Source: Anaerolineae bacterium (GTDB lineage: Bacteria > Chloroflexota > Anaerolineae > 4572-78 > NAK82). From it: 26,445 nucleotides of DNA. Shown here in pieces: positions 19,716 to 26,445 of the stretch (the first letter of the stretch is position 1; the number at the start of each line of letters is the position of its first letter). Location: the NCBI GenBank assembly GCA_030597485.1, contig JAUVRU010000002.1, positions 1 to 26,445 on the forward strand, in the 5' to 3' direction. A program made the position numbers and the translations under genes. The notes under the pieces are model-generated. The model searched no databases and was not told the DNA's origin. It was given only the letters and a program-made list of their open reading frames with translations.

Positions 19716-20249
19716 ATGTCCGACCGCGTTATTGAGATGCACCCTTCGCGTATCACCATTGACGCCATCGGCCCGCCAGGCAAACGACTCTTCCTGCTGC
19801 AAGCCAGTGAGGGCTACCAGACAGTCACGTTGAAGCTGGAGAAGCAGCAGGCAGAGGTCTTGGCGATGGGCATCGGCAAGATTCTGGACGAACTGGCCGA
19901 GCGGTTCCCCCGAGAGATACCCGGGATGGAAGAACCGCTCAGCTCGGAGTTGATGTTGCTAGAACCGGTTGAAATCATGTTCACCATCGGCCAGATGGGG
20001 CTGGGATACGATGAATCCAAGGACGCATTGGTGCTGGTGATGCAAGAGCTAACCTTACCCGAAGACGCCGAGACAGCCAAGGTGGCGCGTTTCTGGGCTA
20101 CCCGCGGCCAGATGTTGGCCCTTGGGCGCCACGTCGAGGAGGTGACGGCCCAGGCCCGTCCCATATGCCCCCTCTGTGACAAACCCATTGATCCCACCGG
20201 CCATTTCTGCCCCAAGAGCAACGGTCGCGAGCGGACGGGTCTGGGGTAA
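19716..20249 (+). CDS. DUF3090 family protein with C-terminal zinc-ribbon-like motif
   Basis: Function unknown. The 177-residue protein has an alpha/beta body (ITIDAIGPPGKRLFLLQASE, then a long helix KLEKQQAEVLAMGIGKILDEL) and ends in a cysteine motif Cys151-x2-Cys154-x8-His163-x-Cys165 (CPLCDKPIDPTGHFCP), which could bind zinc. This is the layout of the DUF3090 family (TIGR03847), conserved in Actinobacteria and present in some Chloroflexota. AGGGG lies before the ATG. The next gene begins five bases after its stop and is the SCO1664-family protein, its usual neighbour, so the two very likely act in one pathway. Confidence 0.85.
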   Translation: MSDRVIEMHPSRITIDAIGPPGKRLFLLQASEGYQTVTLKLEKQQAEVLAMGIGKILDELAERFPREIPGMEEPLSSELMLLEPVEIMFTIGQMGLGYDESKDALVLVMQELTLPEDAETAKVARFWATRGQMLALGRHVEEVTAQARPICPLCDKPIDPTGHFCPKSNGRERTGLG

Positions 20250-20254
20250 GCGCC

Positions 20255-21010
20255 GTGTGCAGCATTTCCCCCAACCAGACCCATCCCGTAGCAGCGGAAC
20301 GCATCCTGGACTTCCTGAGGGACGCGGAGATGGCGGAGTCCCACGGCCTCATGCCTTGGAGCTCAAACTACACCTTTCTGGCCACCTTGGTCTGCGACGA
20401 TACCCCAGTGCTGGTTGTCTACAAGCCCAGCCAGGGAGAGCGCCCTTTGTGGGATTTTCCGCCGGGCACGCTGGCGCTGCGGGAGGTGGCCGCCTTTTTT
20501 GTTGCCCAGGCGTTGGGATGGGACTTCGTTCCGCCCACTGTGCTGCGCGACGGGCTTTTCGGGCCAGGCGCGGTGCAACTCTTCATTGACGCCCACTTCG
20601 AGTCGCACTACTTCACCCTGCGTGATGAGAACATCCCCCTTTTTCAGCGGGTGGCAGCTTTCGACATCATCGTCAATAATGCTGATCGCAAGGCTGGGCA
20701 CTGTCTGCGGGACAGAGAAGGCCACATCTGGACGGTAGACCACGGCCTCACGTTTCACCCTGAACACAAACTACGCACTGTCATCTGGGACTTCGCTGGC
20801 CACACGATTCCTGACGACATCCTGCAGGATCTGCACCGATTGCAGGACAGCCTTGAGCAGGACTCCGCTTGTTCGCTGCTGGCCCACCTGTCGAGCTTGC
20901 TGAGCGACCTCGAAATCGAGGTGTTTTGCCACCGCTTGCACCGGCTGGTGGCGGCTCGCCGCTTCCCTATGCCTGGCCTGGGGAGTAACGTGCCATACCC
21001 GCCGATATGA
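20255..21010 (+). CDS. SCO1664 family protein, PI3/4-kinase-like fold
   Basis: Function unknown. The 251-residue protein matches the SCO1664 family (TIGR03843): YKPSQGERPLWDFPPGTLA at 56-74, REVAAFFVAQALGW, VPPTVLRDG, then AAFDIIVNNADRKAGH and TVDHGLTF. Read as a PI3/4-kinase-like fold, Lys57 would bind ATP, Glu77 would pair with it, Asp144 in NNADRKAGH would be the catalytic loop Asp and Asp162 in DHG the metal ligand; all are present, so activity is plausible but the substrate is not known. The start is GTG at 20255, five bases after the DUF3090 stop. In Actinobacteria this pair commonly comes with a histidine-phosphatase-like gene (TIGR03848), which is missing here. Confidence 0.85.
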   Translation: MCSISPNQTHPVAAERILDFLRDAEMAESHGLMPWSSNYTFLATLVCDDTPVLVVYKPSQGERPLWDFPPGTLALREVAAFFVAQALGWDFVPPTVLRDGLFGPGAVQLFIDAHFESHYFTLRDENIPLFQRVAAFDIIVNNADRKAGHCLRDREGHIWTVDHGLTFHPEHKLRTVIWDFAGHTIPDDILQDLHRLQDSLEQDSACSLLAHLSSLLSDLEIEVFCHRLHRLVAARRFPMPGLGSNVPYPPI

Positions 21011-21050
21011 CCGGCGGCACAGTGGCGAGCCTTCTTGAGCAATGTGGCCG

Positions 21051-23516
21051 CTAGCTGGTTTCCGCCGGCTGTTTGAACTCCTTGGGGGTCAGCAAAGCGA
21101 GTGCGGCAACGATGTCTCCCTCCCTCATCCGCATCACGATGGCTCCACGTGTGGCCCGGCCCATCTGAGGGATCTGCTTGACCAGCGTGCGCAGCACCAT
21201 GCCTTCCGACGAGATGAGGGCAATCTCATCGTCTTTTCTCACCACGCGGATACCGGCGATCGGTCCGGTGATGTCCAGGCTTCTCCTGTTCAGTGTAACT
21301 ATGCCGCTCCCATATCGACCGCGCACCGCATATTCCTTGAGCGGTGTACGCTTGGCAAAACCTTGGGCGGTTACCACCAGCAGGTCATCATTCGGATCTA
21401 CGATGTCCATACCGGCCACTTGGTCATCATCTGCCAGCCGGATGGCCTTCACGCCACCGGCAGCTCGGCCCATTGGCCTGACTGATGACACTGCGAAGCG
21501 GATAGCTTGACCTTGCTGGCTGGCCACGATCACCTGGTCGTCCTTCTTCGTCATCTTCACCCACCCCAGCTCGTCGCCCTCATCCAGGTTGATGGCAATC
21601 AGCCCGCTGGGCCGCACGGACGCGAATTCGGAGAGATCGGCGCGCTTGATCCTGCCCTGACGGGTGATCATGGTCAGGTATTCAGCCTTGTCAAAGCTGG
21701 GGACGGTCACCACAGCCGTCACTCTCTCATCTGCGTCCATGTTTATCAGGTTGATGATCGACATGCCCTTTGCCGTCCGATGGGCATCGGGCACCCGATA
21801 GGCCCTCTCCGAATATACCTTGCCCCTGTCCGTGAAGTACAGAATAGTGTCCAGGGTGTTGGCTGCAAATAGAAACTGGACGGCATCCTCCTCTCGGGTG
21901 ACCATACCGGTGATGCCCCGTCCTCCCCGCATCTGTGACCGATAGGTGGTGGCTGGCACTCGTTTTGCATAGCCCCGCTGGGTGATGGAGACGAGCACCT
22001 CTTCTCGTGGCACCAGGTCCTCTTCATCGAAGTCCACGCTGGCATCAACCACCACCTGAGTACGACGCTTGTCACCGTACTTCTGCTTCAGATCCTCCAC
22101 GTCATCCTTGACGAGCGCGATGATTTTGTCGGGGTTTGCCAGCAGGTCCTCCAGATAGATAATAGTCTGTGTTATCTCGACGTACTCTTCCTCAATCTTC
22201 TGCCGTTCCAGGGCAGCCAGCCGACGCAGCTGCATGTCGAGGATAGCCTGGGCCTGGATTTCAGTCAGCTGAAACTGAGCCATCAGTCGGTGGCGCGCTT
22301 CGTCCGCATTGGGGGACTGGCGAATGGTCTGGATGACTGCATCCAGGTTGCTGAGGGCGATGCGCAAGCCCTCCAGGATATGCGCCCGGTGCCTGGCTCT
22401 GTCCAGCTCAAACTGGGTCCGGCGAGTGACGACCTGGCGGCGATGCTCTATGTAGACCTGCAGGGATCGCTTGAGAGGCAGAATCCGCGGCTCGCCGTCC
22501 ACCAGAGCCAGCATATTCACCCCAAAAGTGCACTGCAAGGAAGTGTATTTGTAGAGCCGGTTGAGAACGTTGTTGGGCTGAGCCCCGCGTTTGAGCTCAA
22601 TGACGATGGACAGACCGTGCCGGTCGCTCTCGTCGCGCAGGTCGGCAATGTGCTTCAGCTTGTCAGCACGCACCAAATCAGCGATCTTCTCGATAAGACT
22701 AGCCTTGTTGACCTGGTAAGGGATTTCGCTGATCACGATGCGGTGGCGGTTTCCCTTCATCTCTTCAATGCGGGCCACAGCGCGCATCACCACCCGCCCT
22801 TTGCCGGTGCCATAGGCGGCATCAATGCCCTCTCGGCCGATGATGAGCCCGCCCGTCGGAAAATCGGGGCCTTTGACAAACTGCATCAGATCTGCCACTG
22901 CCACGTCATCATATTCGTGGTAGTGGTCTATCAGATAGGCGATGGCATCACAGATCTCGTTCAGGTTGTGGGGCGGGATGTTGGTGGCCATGCCGACGGC
23001 GATACCTGTGGTGCCGTTCAGCAACAAATTGGGCAAACGAGCCGGCAACACCTGGGGTTCTTGCAGGGAGGTGTCGAAGTTGTCGGTCCAATCGACGGTG
23101 TCTTTGTCTATGTCGAGGAGCATTTCTTCGGCGATTCCGGCCAGGCGCGCCTCGGTGTAGCGCATGGCGGCCGGACTATCGCCGTCAATGGAGCCGAAGT
23201 TTCCCTGCCCGTCCACAAGTGGGTAGCGCATAGAATAATCCTGTGCCATGCGAGCCATAGCATCGTAGATAGCGGCGTCGCCGTGAGGATGGTACTTGCC
23301 CAGCGCCTCACCCACGATGCGGGCGCTCTTCTTGTAGGCCGAGTTAGCACGCAGCCCCATGTCGTGCATAGCATACAGGATACGCCGGTGGACCGGTTTC
23401 AATCCGTCACGTGCGTCCGGCAGGGCACGGGCCACGATGACGCTCATAGCGTAGTCCAGATAAGCTACCTTCATCTCGCTTTCAATGTCTATTTGCCGAA
23501 CCGAACCGATGTCCAT
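21051..23516 (-). CDS. gyrA: DNA gyrase subunit A
   Basis: Breaks and rejoins DNA in the A2B2 gyrase that introduces negative supercoils. In 821 residues: the winged-helix region with catalytic Tyr120 in [10 protein letters not shown], the tower and coiled-coil region, and a C-terminal six-bladed beta-propeller with the GyrA box QMRGGRG, which favours GyrA over ParC. The quinolone-determining stretch reads [10 protein letters not shown]: Ala81 replaces the Ser83 of E. coli, while Asp85 (E. coli Asp87) is kept. GGAGGAG lies just before the ATG at 23516. gyrB is not adjacent. It converges with the SCO1664 gene, 40 bases apart, with no good terminator visible. Confidence 0.96.
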   Translation of the reverse strand: MDIGSVRQIDIESEMKVAYLDYAMSVIVARALPDARDGLKPVHRRILYAMHDMGLRANSAYKKSARIVGEALGKYHPHGDAAIYDAMARMAQDYSMRYPLVDGQGNFGSIDGDSPAAMRYTEARLAGIAEEMLLDIDKDTVDWTDNFDTSLQEPQVLPARLPNLLLNGTTGIAVGMATNIPPHNLNEICDAIAYLIDHYHEYDDVAVADLMQFVKGPDFPTGGLIIGREGIDAAYGTGKGRVVMRAVARIEEMKGNRHRIVISEIPYQVNKASLIEKIADLVRADKLKHIADLRDESDRHGLSIVIELKRGAQPNNVLNRLYKYTSLQCTFGVNMLALVDGEPRILPLKRSLQVYIEHRRQVVTRRTQFELDRARHRAHILEGLRIALSNLDAVIQTIRQSPNADEARHRLMAQFQLTEIQAQAILDMQLRRLAALERQKIEEEYVEITQTIIYLEDLLANPDKIIALVKDDVEDLKQKYGDKRRTQVVVDASVDFDEEDLVPREEVLVSITQRGYAKRVPATTYRSQMRGGRGITGMVTREEDAVQFLFAANTLDTILYFTDRGKVYSERAYRVPDAHRTAKGMSIINLINMDADERVTAVVTVPSFDKAEYLTMITRQGRIKRADLSEFASVRPSGLIAINLDEGDELGWVKMTKKDDQVIVASQQGQAIRFAVSSVRPMGRAAGGVKAIRLADDDQVAGMDIVDPNDDLLVVTAQGFAKRTPLKEYAVRGRYGSGIVTLNRRSLDITGPIAGIRVVRKDDEIALISSEGMVLRTLVKQIPQMGRATRGAIVMRMREGDIVAALALLTPKEFKQPAETS

Positions 23517-23517
23517 C

Positions 23518-23565
23518 CTACTCCTCCAACAATGTCGGTCCCGCCTCCAGCCTGGCTGAGGGCAT
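23518..23565 (-). CDS. Possible 15-codon leader ORF in front of gyrA
   Basis: ATG at 23565 is preceded by GGAGG with a nine-base spacer; the frame [15 protein letters not shown] ends in TAG at 23520-23518, one base before the gyrA ATG, and spans the gyrA Shine-Dalgarno. This geometry could couple gyrA translation to the peptide, but a frame this short arises easily by chance. Confidence 0.2.
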   Translation of the reverse strand: MPSARLEAGPTLLEE

Positions 23566-23624
23566 GGCCTTACACCTCCAGTCGAGCAATCTCAGACTGC
23601 TCTCGGCCACAGGAACGGTGCCCG

Positions 23625-23711
23625 TTACTCGCCGGGTTCCGTGCTTGCGATGAAGTCCAGCATGCACGCCACAAAATGATAGAATTCACCCACTTTGGAG
23701 ATGTCAACCAT
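23625..23711 (-). CDS. Possible 28-codon ORF overlapping the end of the nucleotidyltransferase gene
   Basis: ATG at 23711 overlaps the nucleotidyltransferase stop by eight bases and opens a 28-codon frame (MVDISKVGEFYHFVACMLDF and eight more residues). It sits where a HepT partner gene would be expected but is far too short and does not resemble HEPN proteins. It may be a small gene, a remnant, or chance. Confidence 0.2.
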   Translation of the reverse strand: MVDISKVGEFYHFVACMLDFIASTEPGE

Positions 23712-24174
23712 GTAGCCCCCTTTCTCGCATTCGCTGCAAGAAAGCATCACGAATCATCGCTTCCGTTGGCTGATAGTCAAAATGGGCCAGACGCACTCGC
23801 GTCTCAAACTCGACACGGAAGTCTTCGTCACGAGCATAGAGCAGAATGCCGCAGTAGAGCACTCGTCCCTGGAAAGTTAACGGAGCTGAGTCGATAACCC
23901 GCGCGTCTATTTCGGGCAGGTCGGGGCAACGCGACTCCAGCTCAGTCGCCACAGCTATTTGCAGTCTTGTCTCCTCCCATCCGGTCAGGGAGCCATCCGT
24001 GACCAGAGCCATGTCCAGGTCACTGAAAGGGTTGGTCTGCCCGACTGCGTACGAGCCGTGCAGATAAGCCAACGACACTGGCGTACCGGCCACAATTGGG
24101 GCGATCTCGGCACGCAGGCGGTCCATCAACTGACGGGTTTCGACCGGCAGGTCCTTTTCTGCCACGATTGCCAT
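23704..24174 (-). CDS. MntA-type nucleotidyltransferase-domain protein
   Basis: Small enzyme of the polymerase-beta-like nucleotidyltransferase superfamily. Its 156 residues hold a perfect minimal NTase signature, GS-x10-DLD (GSYAVGQTNPFSDLD, near residues 40-54), with a third acidic residue likely in EIDARVID. This is the pattern of MntA antitoxins, which AMPylate and silence HEPN-domain HepT RNases (type VII toxin-antitoxin). The gene starts three bases after the thrS stop, without an obvious site of its own, so it is probably co-transcribed and coupled with thrS. No HEPN gene is found beside it on either strand. A free-standing antitoxin acting on a distant partner, or another NTase role, are both possible. 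Confidence 0.85.
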   Translation of the reverse strand: MAIVAEKDLPVETRQLMDRLRAEIAPIVAGTPVSLAYLHGSYAVGQTNPFSDLDMALVTDGSLTGWEETRLQIAVATELESRCPDLPEIDARVIDSAPLTFQGRVLYCGILLYARDEDFRVEFETRVRLAHFDYQPTEAMIRDAFLQRMRERGLHG

Positions 24175-24177
24175 ATG

Positions 24178-25989
24178 CTACAATTCTCGCTTCTCGTCCA
24201 CGGCTGCCTGGGCCACAGAAATGAAATCATCAATCGGCTGCGGCCCCAGGTCCTGGCCAGTGCGCAACCGCACGGCCACCGCTCCGGATTCGACCTCCTT
24301 GTCACCGACGACCAGCATGTAAGGGATCTTCTGTTCCTGGGCCTTGCGGATTTTGTTGCGCATACGGTCACTGCTGTCGTCAACTTCCCCTCGCAGGCCG
24401 GCCTCTTTGAGACGAGTGGCAACTTGCTCGGCGTACTCTATGTGGCGATCAGCAATGGGAATGAGCATCGCCTGCACTGGAGCCAGCCACACGGGAAACG
24501 CCCCAGCGTAATGCTCGATGAGCACCCCGTAGAAGCGTTCCATGCTGCCTAACAGGGCACGATGTATCATATATGGTCGGTGAAGCTGCCCGTCCTCGGC
24601 TACGTAGGTCAGGTCAAATCGTTCAGGCAGGTTGAAGTCAAACTGAATGGTGGTAAGCTGCCACTCTCGGCCAATGGCATCTGTGACCTTCAGGTCTATC
24701 TTGGGGCCGTAGAAGGCGCCGCCTCCCTCATCCATATCGTAGGGGATGCCGGACCGCTGCAAGGAAGCCTCCAGAGCTGCTTCCGCCTCGCGCCACTGGG
24801 CTGGATCGCCCACTGCTTTGTCGTCGCTTGGGCGAGTGCTCAGGTAGGCGCTGAACTCGGAAAAGCCGAAGGACCGCAAGAGGTGCAGGGAGAAGCCGAG
24901 CACGAAATCAATTTCCGCCGGCATCTGGTCGGGTCGACAGAAATGATGAGCATCGTCCTGGGTGAAGCCTCGCACCCGCAACAGGCCGTGCAGCACCCCG
25001 GCTCGCTCGTAGCGATAGACGGTGCCCCACTCGGCATACCGGAGAGGGAGGTCCCGATAACTGCGCAGCGAGTTCTGATAGATCAGGATATGGAATGGAC
25101 AGTTCATGGGTTTCATGTAGTATTCCTGTCCATCAACCTCCATGGGCGGGTACATGCTGTCGGAGTAGAAGCCCAGGTGGCCGCTGGTCTCCCATAGGGT
25201 ACGCTTGCCAATGTGCGGCGTCACCACCAAGTCGTAGCCGTTTGCCATGTGTTCGGCCTTGCAGAACTCCTCGGCGATATGGCGCATCAGAGCTCCCTTG
25301 GGGTGCCACAGAATGAGGCCTGGGCCCATTTGATCCGGCTGGATGCTGAAGAGATCCAGTTGTGCCCCCAGCCGACGATGGTCGCGCTTCTCAGCCTCGG
25401 CCACACGCTCCAGGTATGACTCCAGCTCCTCAGCCGTCTCCCAGGCCGTACCGTATATGCGCTGCAGCATGGGGTTTCGCTCGTCACCGCGCCAGTAGGC
25501 GCCAGCCACCTTCAGCAATTTGACGGCATCGGGATTGATCTGACCGGTGCTCTCCACGTGCGGCCCCCGGCACAGATCCTCGAAATCATCGTGGCGGTAG
25601 ATGGTCAGACTCATCGGGGCGGCATCGGCCTGGCCAGCAGTCCCCGTGGCCTCGCCGTCCTCGTCCACCCCCCCGGATACCAGCCCTTCGATGAGGTCCA
25701 GTTTGTAGGGCTCACCGTCGAAACTCTCCTTGGCCTCTTCGACCGGCACTTCACGCCGCACAAACTCGTGGTCATCGGCGATGATCTCGCGCATGCGGCG
25801 TTCAATGACTTCGAGATCGTCGGGAGTCAACGGCCGCGGCAGGTCAAAGTCGTAGTAGAAGCCCTCCTCGATGGCCGGCCCAATGGCCAGACTGCCCTCT
25901 GGAAACATCTCCATGACGGCTTGGGCCATCACGTGCGCGGCCGAGTGGCGCAGCCGGTATAGATGACTATCTTCGTATGTCTGCTTCAT
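24178..25989 (-). CDS. thrS: Threonyl-tRNA synthetase lacking the N-terminal TGS domain
   Basis: Charges tRNA-Thr with threonine in the cytoplasm. The 603-residue protein begins directly at the editing (N2) domain: HSAAH and, later, CRGPH supply the His/Cys ligands that clear mischarged Ser. The class II core follows with motif 2 RVRGFTQDDAH and motif 3 around LLGSMERFYG; the zinc ligands are Cys in MKPMNCPFH, His in QDDAHHF and His in YMIHRALLGS. The C-terminal anticodon-binding domain is complete (VQAMLIPIADRHIEYAEQVA to IRKAQEQKIPYMLVVGDKE). The frame stays open to 26313, but GGAGG six bases before the ATG at 25989 and the lack of any TGS similarity upstream fix this start. Upstream neighbour is a DAHP synthase gene. 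Confidence 0.95.
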   Translation of the reverse strand: MKQTYEDSHLYRLRHSAAHVMAQAVMEMFPEGSLAIGPAIEEGFYYDFDLPRPLTPDDLEVIERRMREIIADDHEFVRREVPVEEAKESFDGEPYKLDLIEGLVSGGVDEDGEATGTAGQADAAPMSLTIYRHDDFEDLCRGPHVESTGQINPDAVKLLKVAGAYWRGDERNPMLQRIYGTAWETAEELESYLERVAEAEKRDHRRLGAQLDLFSIQPDQMGPGLILWHPKGALMRHIAEEFCKAEHMANGYDLVVTPHIGKRTLWETSGHLGFYSDSMYPPMEVDGQEYYMKPMNCPFHILIYQNSLRSYRDLPLRYAEWGTVYRYERAGVLHGLLRVRGFTQDDAHHFCRPDQMPAEIDFVLGFSLHLLRSFGFSEFSAYLSTRPSDDKAVGDPAQWREAEAALEASLQRSGIPYDMDEGGGAFYGPKIDLKVTDAIGREWQLTTIQFDFNLPERFDLTYVAEDGQLHRPYMIHRALLGSMERFYGVLIEHYAGAFPVWLAPVQAMLIPIADRHIEYAEQVATRLKEAGLRGEVDDSSDRMRNKIRKAQEQKIPYMLVVGDKEVESGAVAVRLRTGQDLGPQPIDDFISVAQAAVDEKREL

Positions 25990-25995
25990 TGTTGT

Positions 25996-26000
25996 CCTCC
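25996..26000 (-). promoter_or_regulatory. Shine-Dalgarno of thrS (decides the start)
   Basis: GGAGG on the minus strand, six bases before the ATG at 25989. The upstream open frame to 26313 reads as Arg/Gly-rich sequence out of phase with the DAHP synthase gene and is not a TGS domain. Confidence 0.8.
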
Positions 26001-26126
26001 GCGGTAAACCGCTTATACGTCTGGCAACTTCTGGAAGTATTGGCGCCGGCCTCTCACATTCCTGACTGCCAGCCTCCTCCCTTCCCAGGTGACTGCGCCC
26101 GGCGCGGTGACCAGGATCCGGTGGGC

Positions 26127-26445
26127 CTAGAGTGCGCGGTCGACTGCCTGGGCCACCCGCTTCAATTCGGTCATCAACTCGGCAAAGCGAGCCGCCCTGA
26201 GCGATTGCCCTCCGTCTGACAGGGCCTCCTCCGGCCGTGGGTGCACCTCCACGATCAATCCATCCGCGCCCGCAGCCAGTGCCGCCCTGGAGACAGCGCT
26301 GACCAAGTTCCACTTGCCGGTCGCGTGACTGGGATCGACGATGACAGGCAGGTGGGTCAGTTCCTTCAGCACTGGCACCGCGTTGATGTCCAGGGTGTTG
26401 CGCGTATAGGTCTCAAAGGTGCGAATCCCTCGCTCGCACAGCATC
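26127..26445 (-). CDS. aroF: 3-deoxy-7-phosphoheptulonate (DAHP) synthase, C-terminal part
   Basis: First enzyme of the shikimate pathway, joining phosphoenolpyruvate and erythrose 4-phosphate. Only the last 105 residues are in the window; the gene continues past 26445 and its start is not visible. The part seen has the metal-site and phosphate-site motifs of the AroF/KDO8P-synthase-like (type I-beta) family: [29 protein letters not shown] with the ligand His, GLIVEVHP with the ligand Glu, and ALSDGGQSL with the ligand Asp. The end is normal. It precedes thrS by 137 bases on the same strand and may share its transcript. Confidence 0.93.
   Translation of the reverse strand, partial: MLCERGIRTFETYTRNTLDINAVPVLKELTHLPVIVDPSHATGKWNLVSAVSRAALAAGADGLIVEVHPRPEEALSDGGQSLRAARFAELMTELKRVAQAVDRAL

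Noticed and set aside
20999..21017. Terminator between the SCO1664 gene and gyrA
   Set aside because: CCGCCG and CGGCGG form a six-base stem over the stop codon region, but no T-tract follows on either strand.
23517..23711. HepT (HEPN) toxin gene next to the MntA-type gene
   Set aside because: The 190-base space is too short for HepT and the 28-codon frame in it lacks the HEPN R-x4-6-H motif.
22290..23897. 535-codon open frame on the plus strand opposite gyrA
   Set aside because: It lies antisense to gyrA, whose motifs are unmistakable; the long frame is a by-product of GC-rich codon use and its translation resembles no protein.
25990..26126. Possible T-box riboswitch before thrS
   Set aside because: The minus-strand spacer holds GGTTTACCGCGG, faintly like a T-box tail, but at 137 bases with no specifier stem or antiterminator visible it is too short and lacks the conserved core.

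Overview
The window reads as a GC-rich bacterial chromosome segment, most likely from a member of the Chloroflexota (Anaerolineae-like). The reasons are a Pro/Thr-rich linker in an exported lytic transglycosylase, a DUF3090 plus SCO1664-family gene pair (a pair otherwise best known from Actinobacteria), a threonyl-tRNA synthetase that starts at its editing domain, and a large glycosyltransferase-like membrane protein ending in an ILEI/FAM3-type domain. The assignment is inference from family distribution, not from a marker gene tree. I see no rRNA, tRNA, CRISPR array, insertion sequence or phage gene. Most of the content is housekeeping.

Layout. (1) 114-3966: a TPR-containing lytic transglycosylase (minus) and recF (plus) diverge from a 178-bp spacer that carries two promoters, each placing the transcription start at or almost at the start codon. 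(2) 4090-6729: clpB (minus), convergent with recF, with an 11-bp terminator hairpin between them. (3) 6730-7272: a non-coding stretch with candidate promoters, leading into 7273-8511, a fabF-type ketoacyl-ACP synthase gene interrupted by an in-frame TAG and carrying Gln in place of the first catalytic His. (4) 8539-16507: a promoter overlapping a perfect hairpin, then the complete F1Fo ATP synthase operon atpB-E-F-H-A-G-D-C, with mreB following 15 bp after atpC and a probable bidirectional terminator after it. (5) 16646-19480: the large membrane protein (minus). (6) 19716-21010: the DUF3090 protein and the PI3/4-kinase-like SCO1664-family protein as a two-gene unit (plus). (7) 21051-26445, all minus: gyrA, an MntA-type nucleotidyltransferase three bases behind thrS, thrS itself, and the 3' part of a DAHP synthase gene that runs off the window.

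How it works together. The atp-mreB unit links energy conversion to the cell-shape cytoskeleton. recF, gyrA, clpB and thrS serve DNA repair and topology, protein disaggregation and translation. The parts that depart from routine are the doubly altered fabF, the near-leaderless divergent promoters, the DUF3090/kinase-like pair of unknown function, the thrS-linked nucleotidyltransferase with no visible HEPN partner, and the membrane protein with an ILEI domain.
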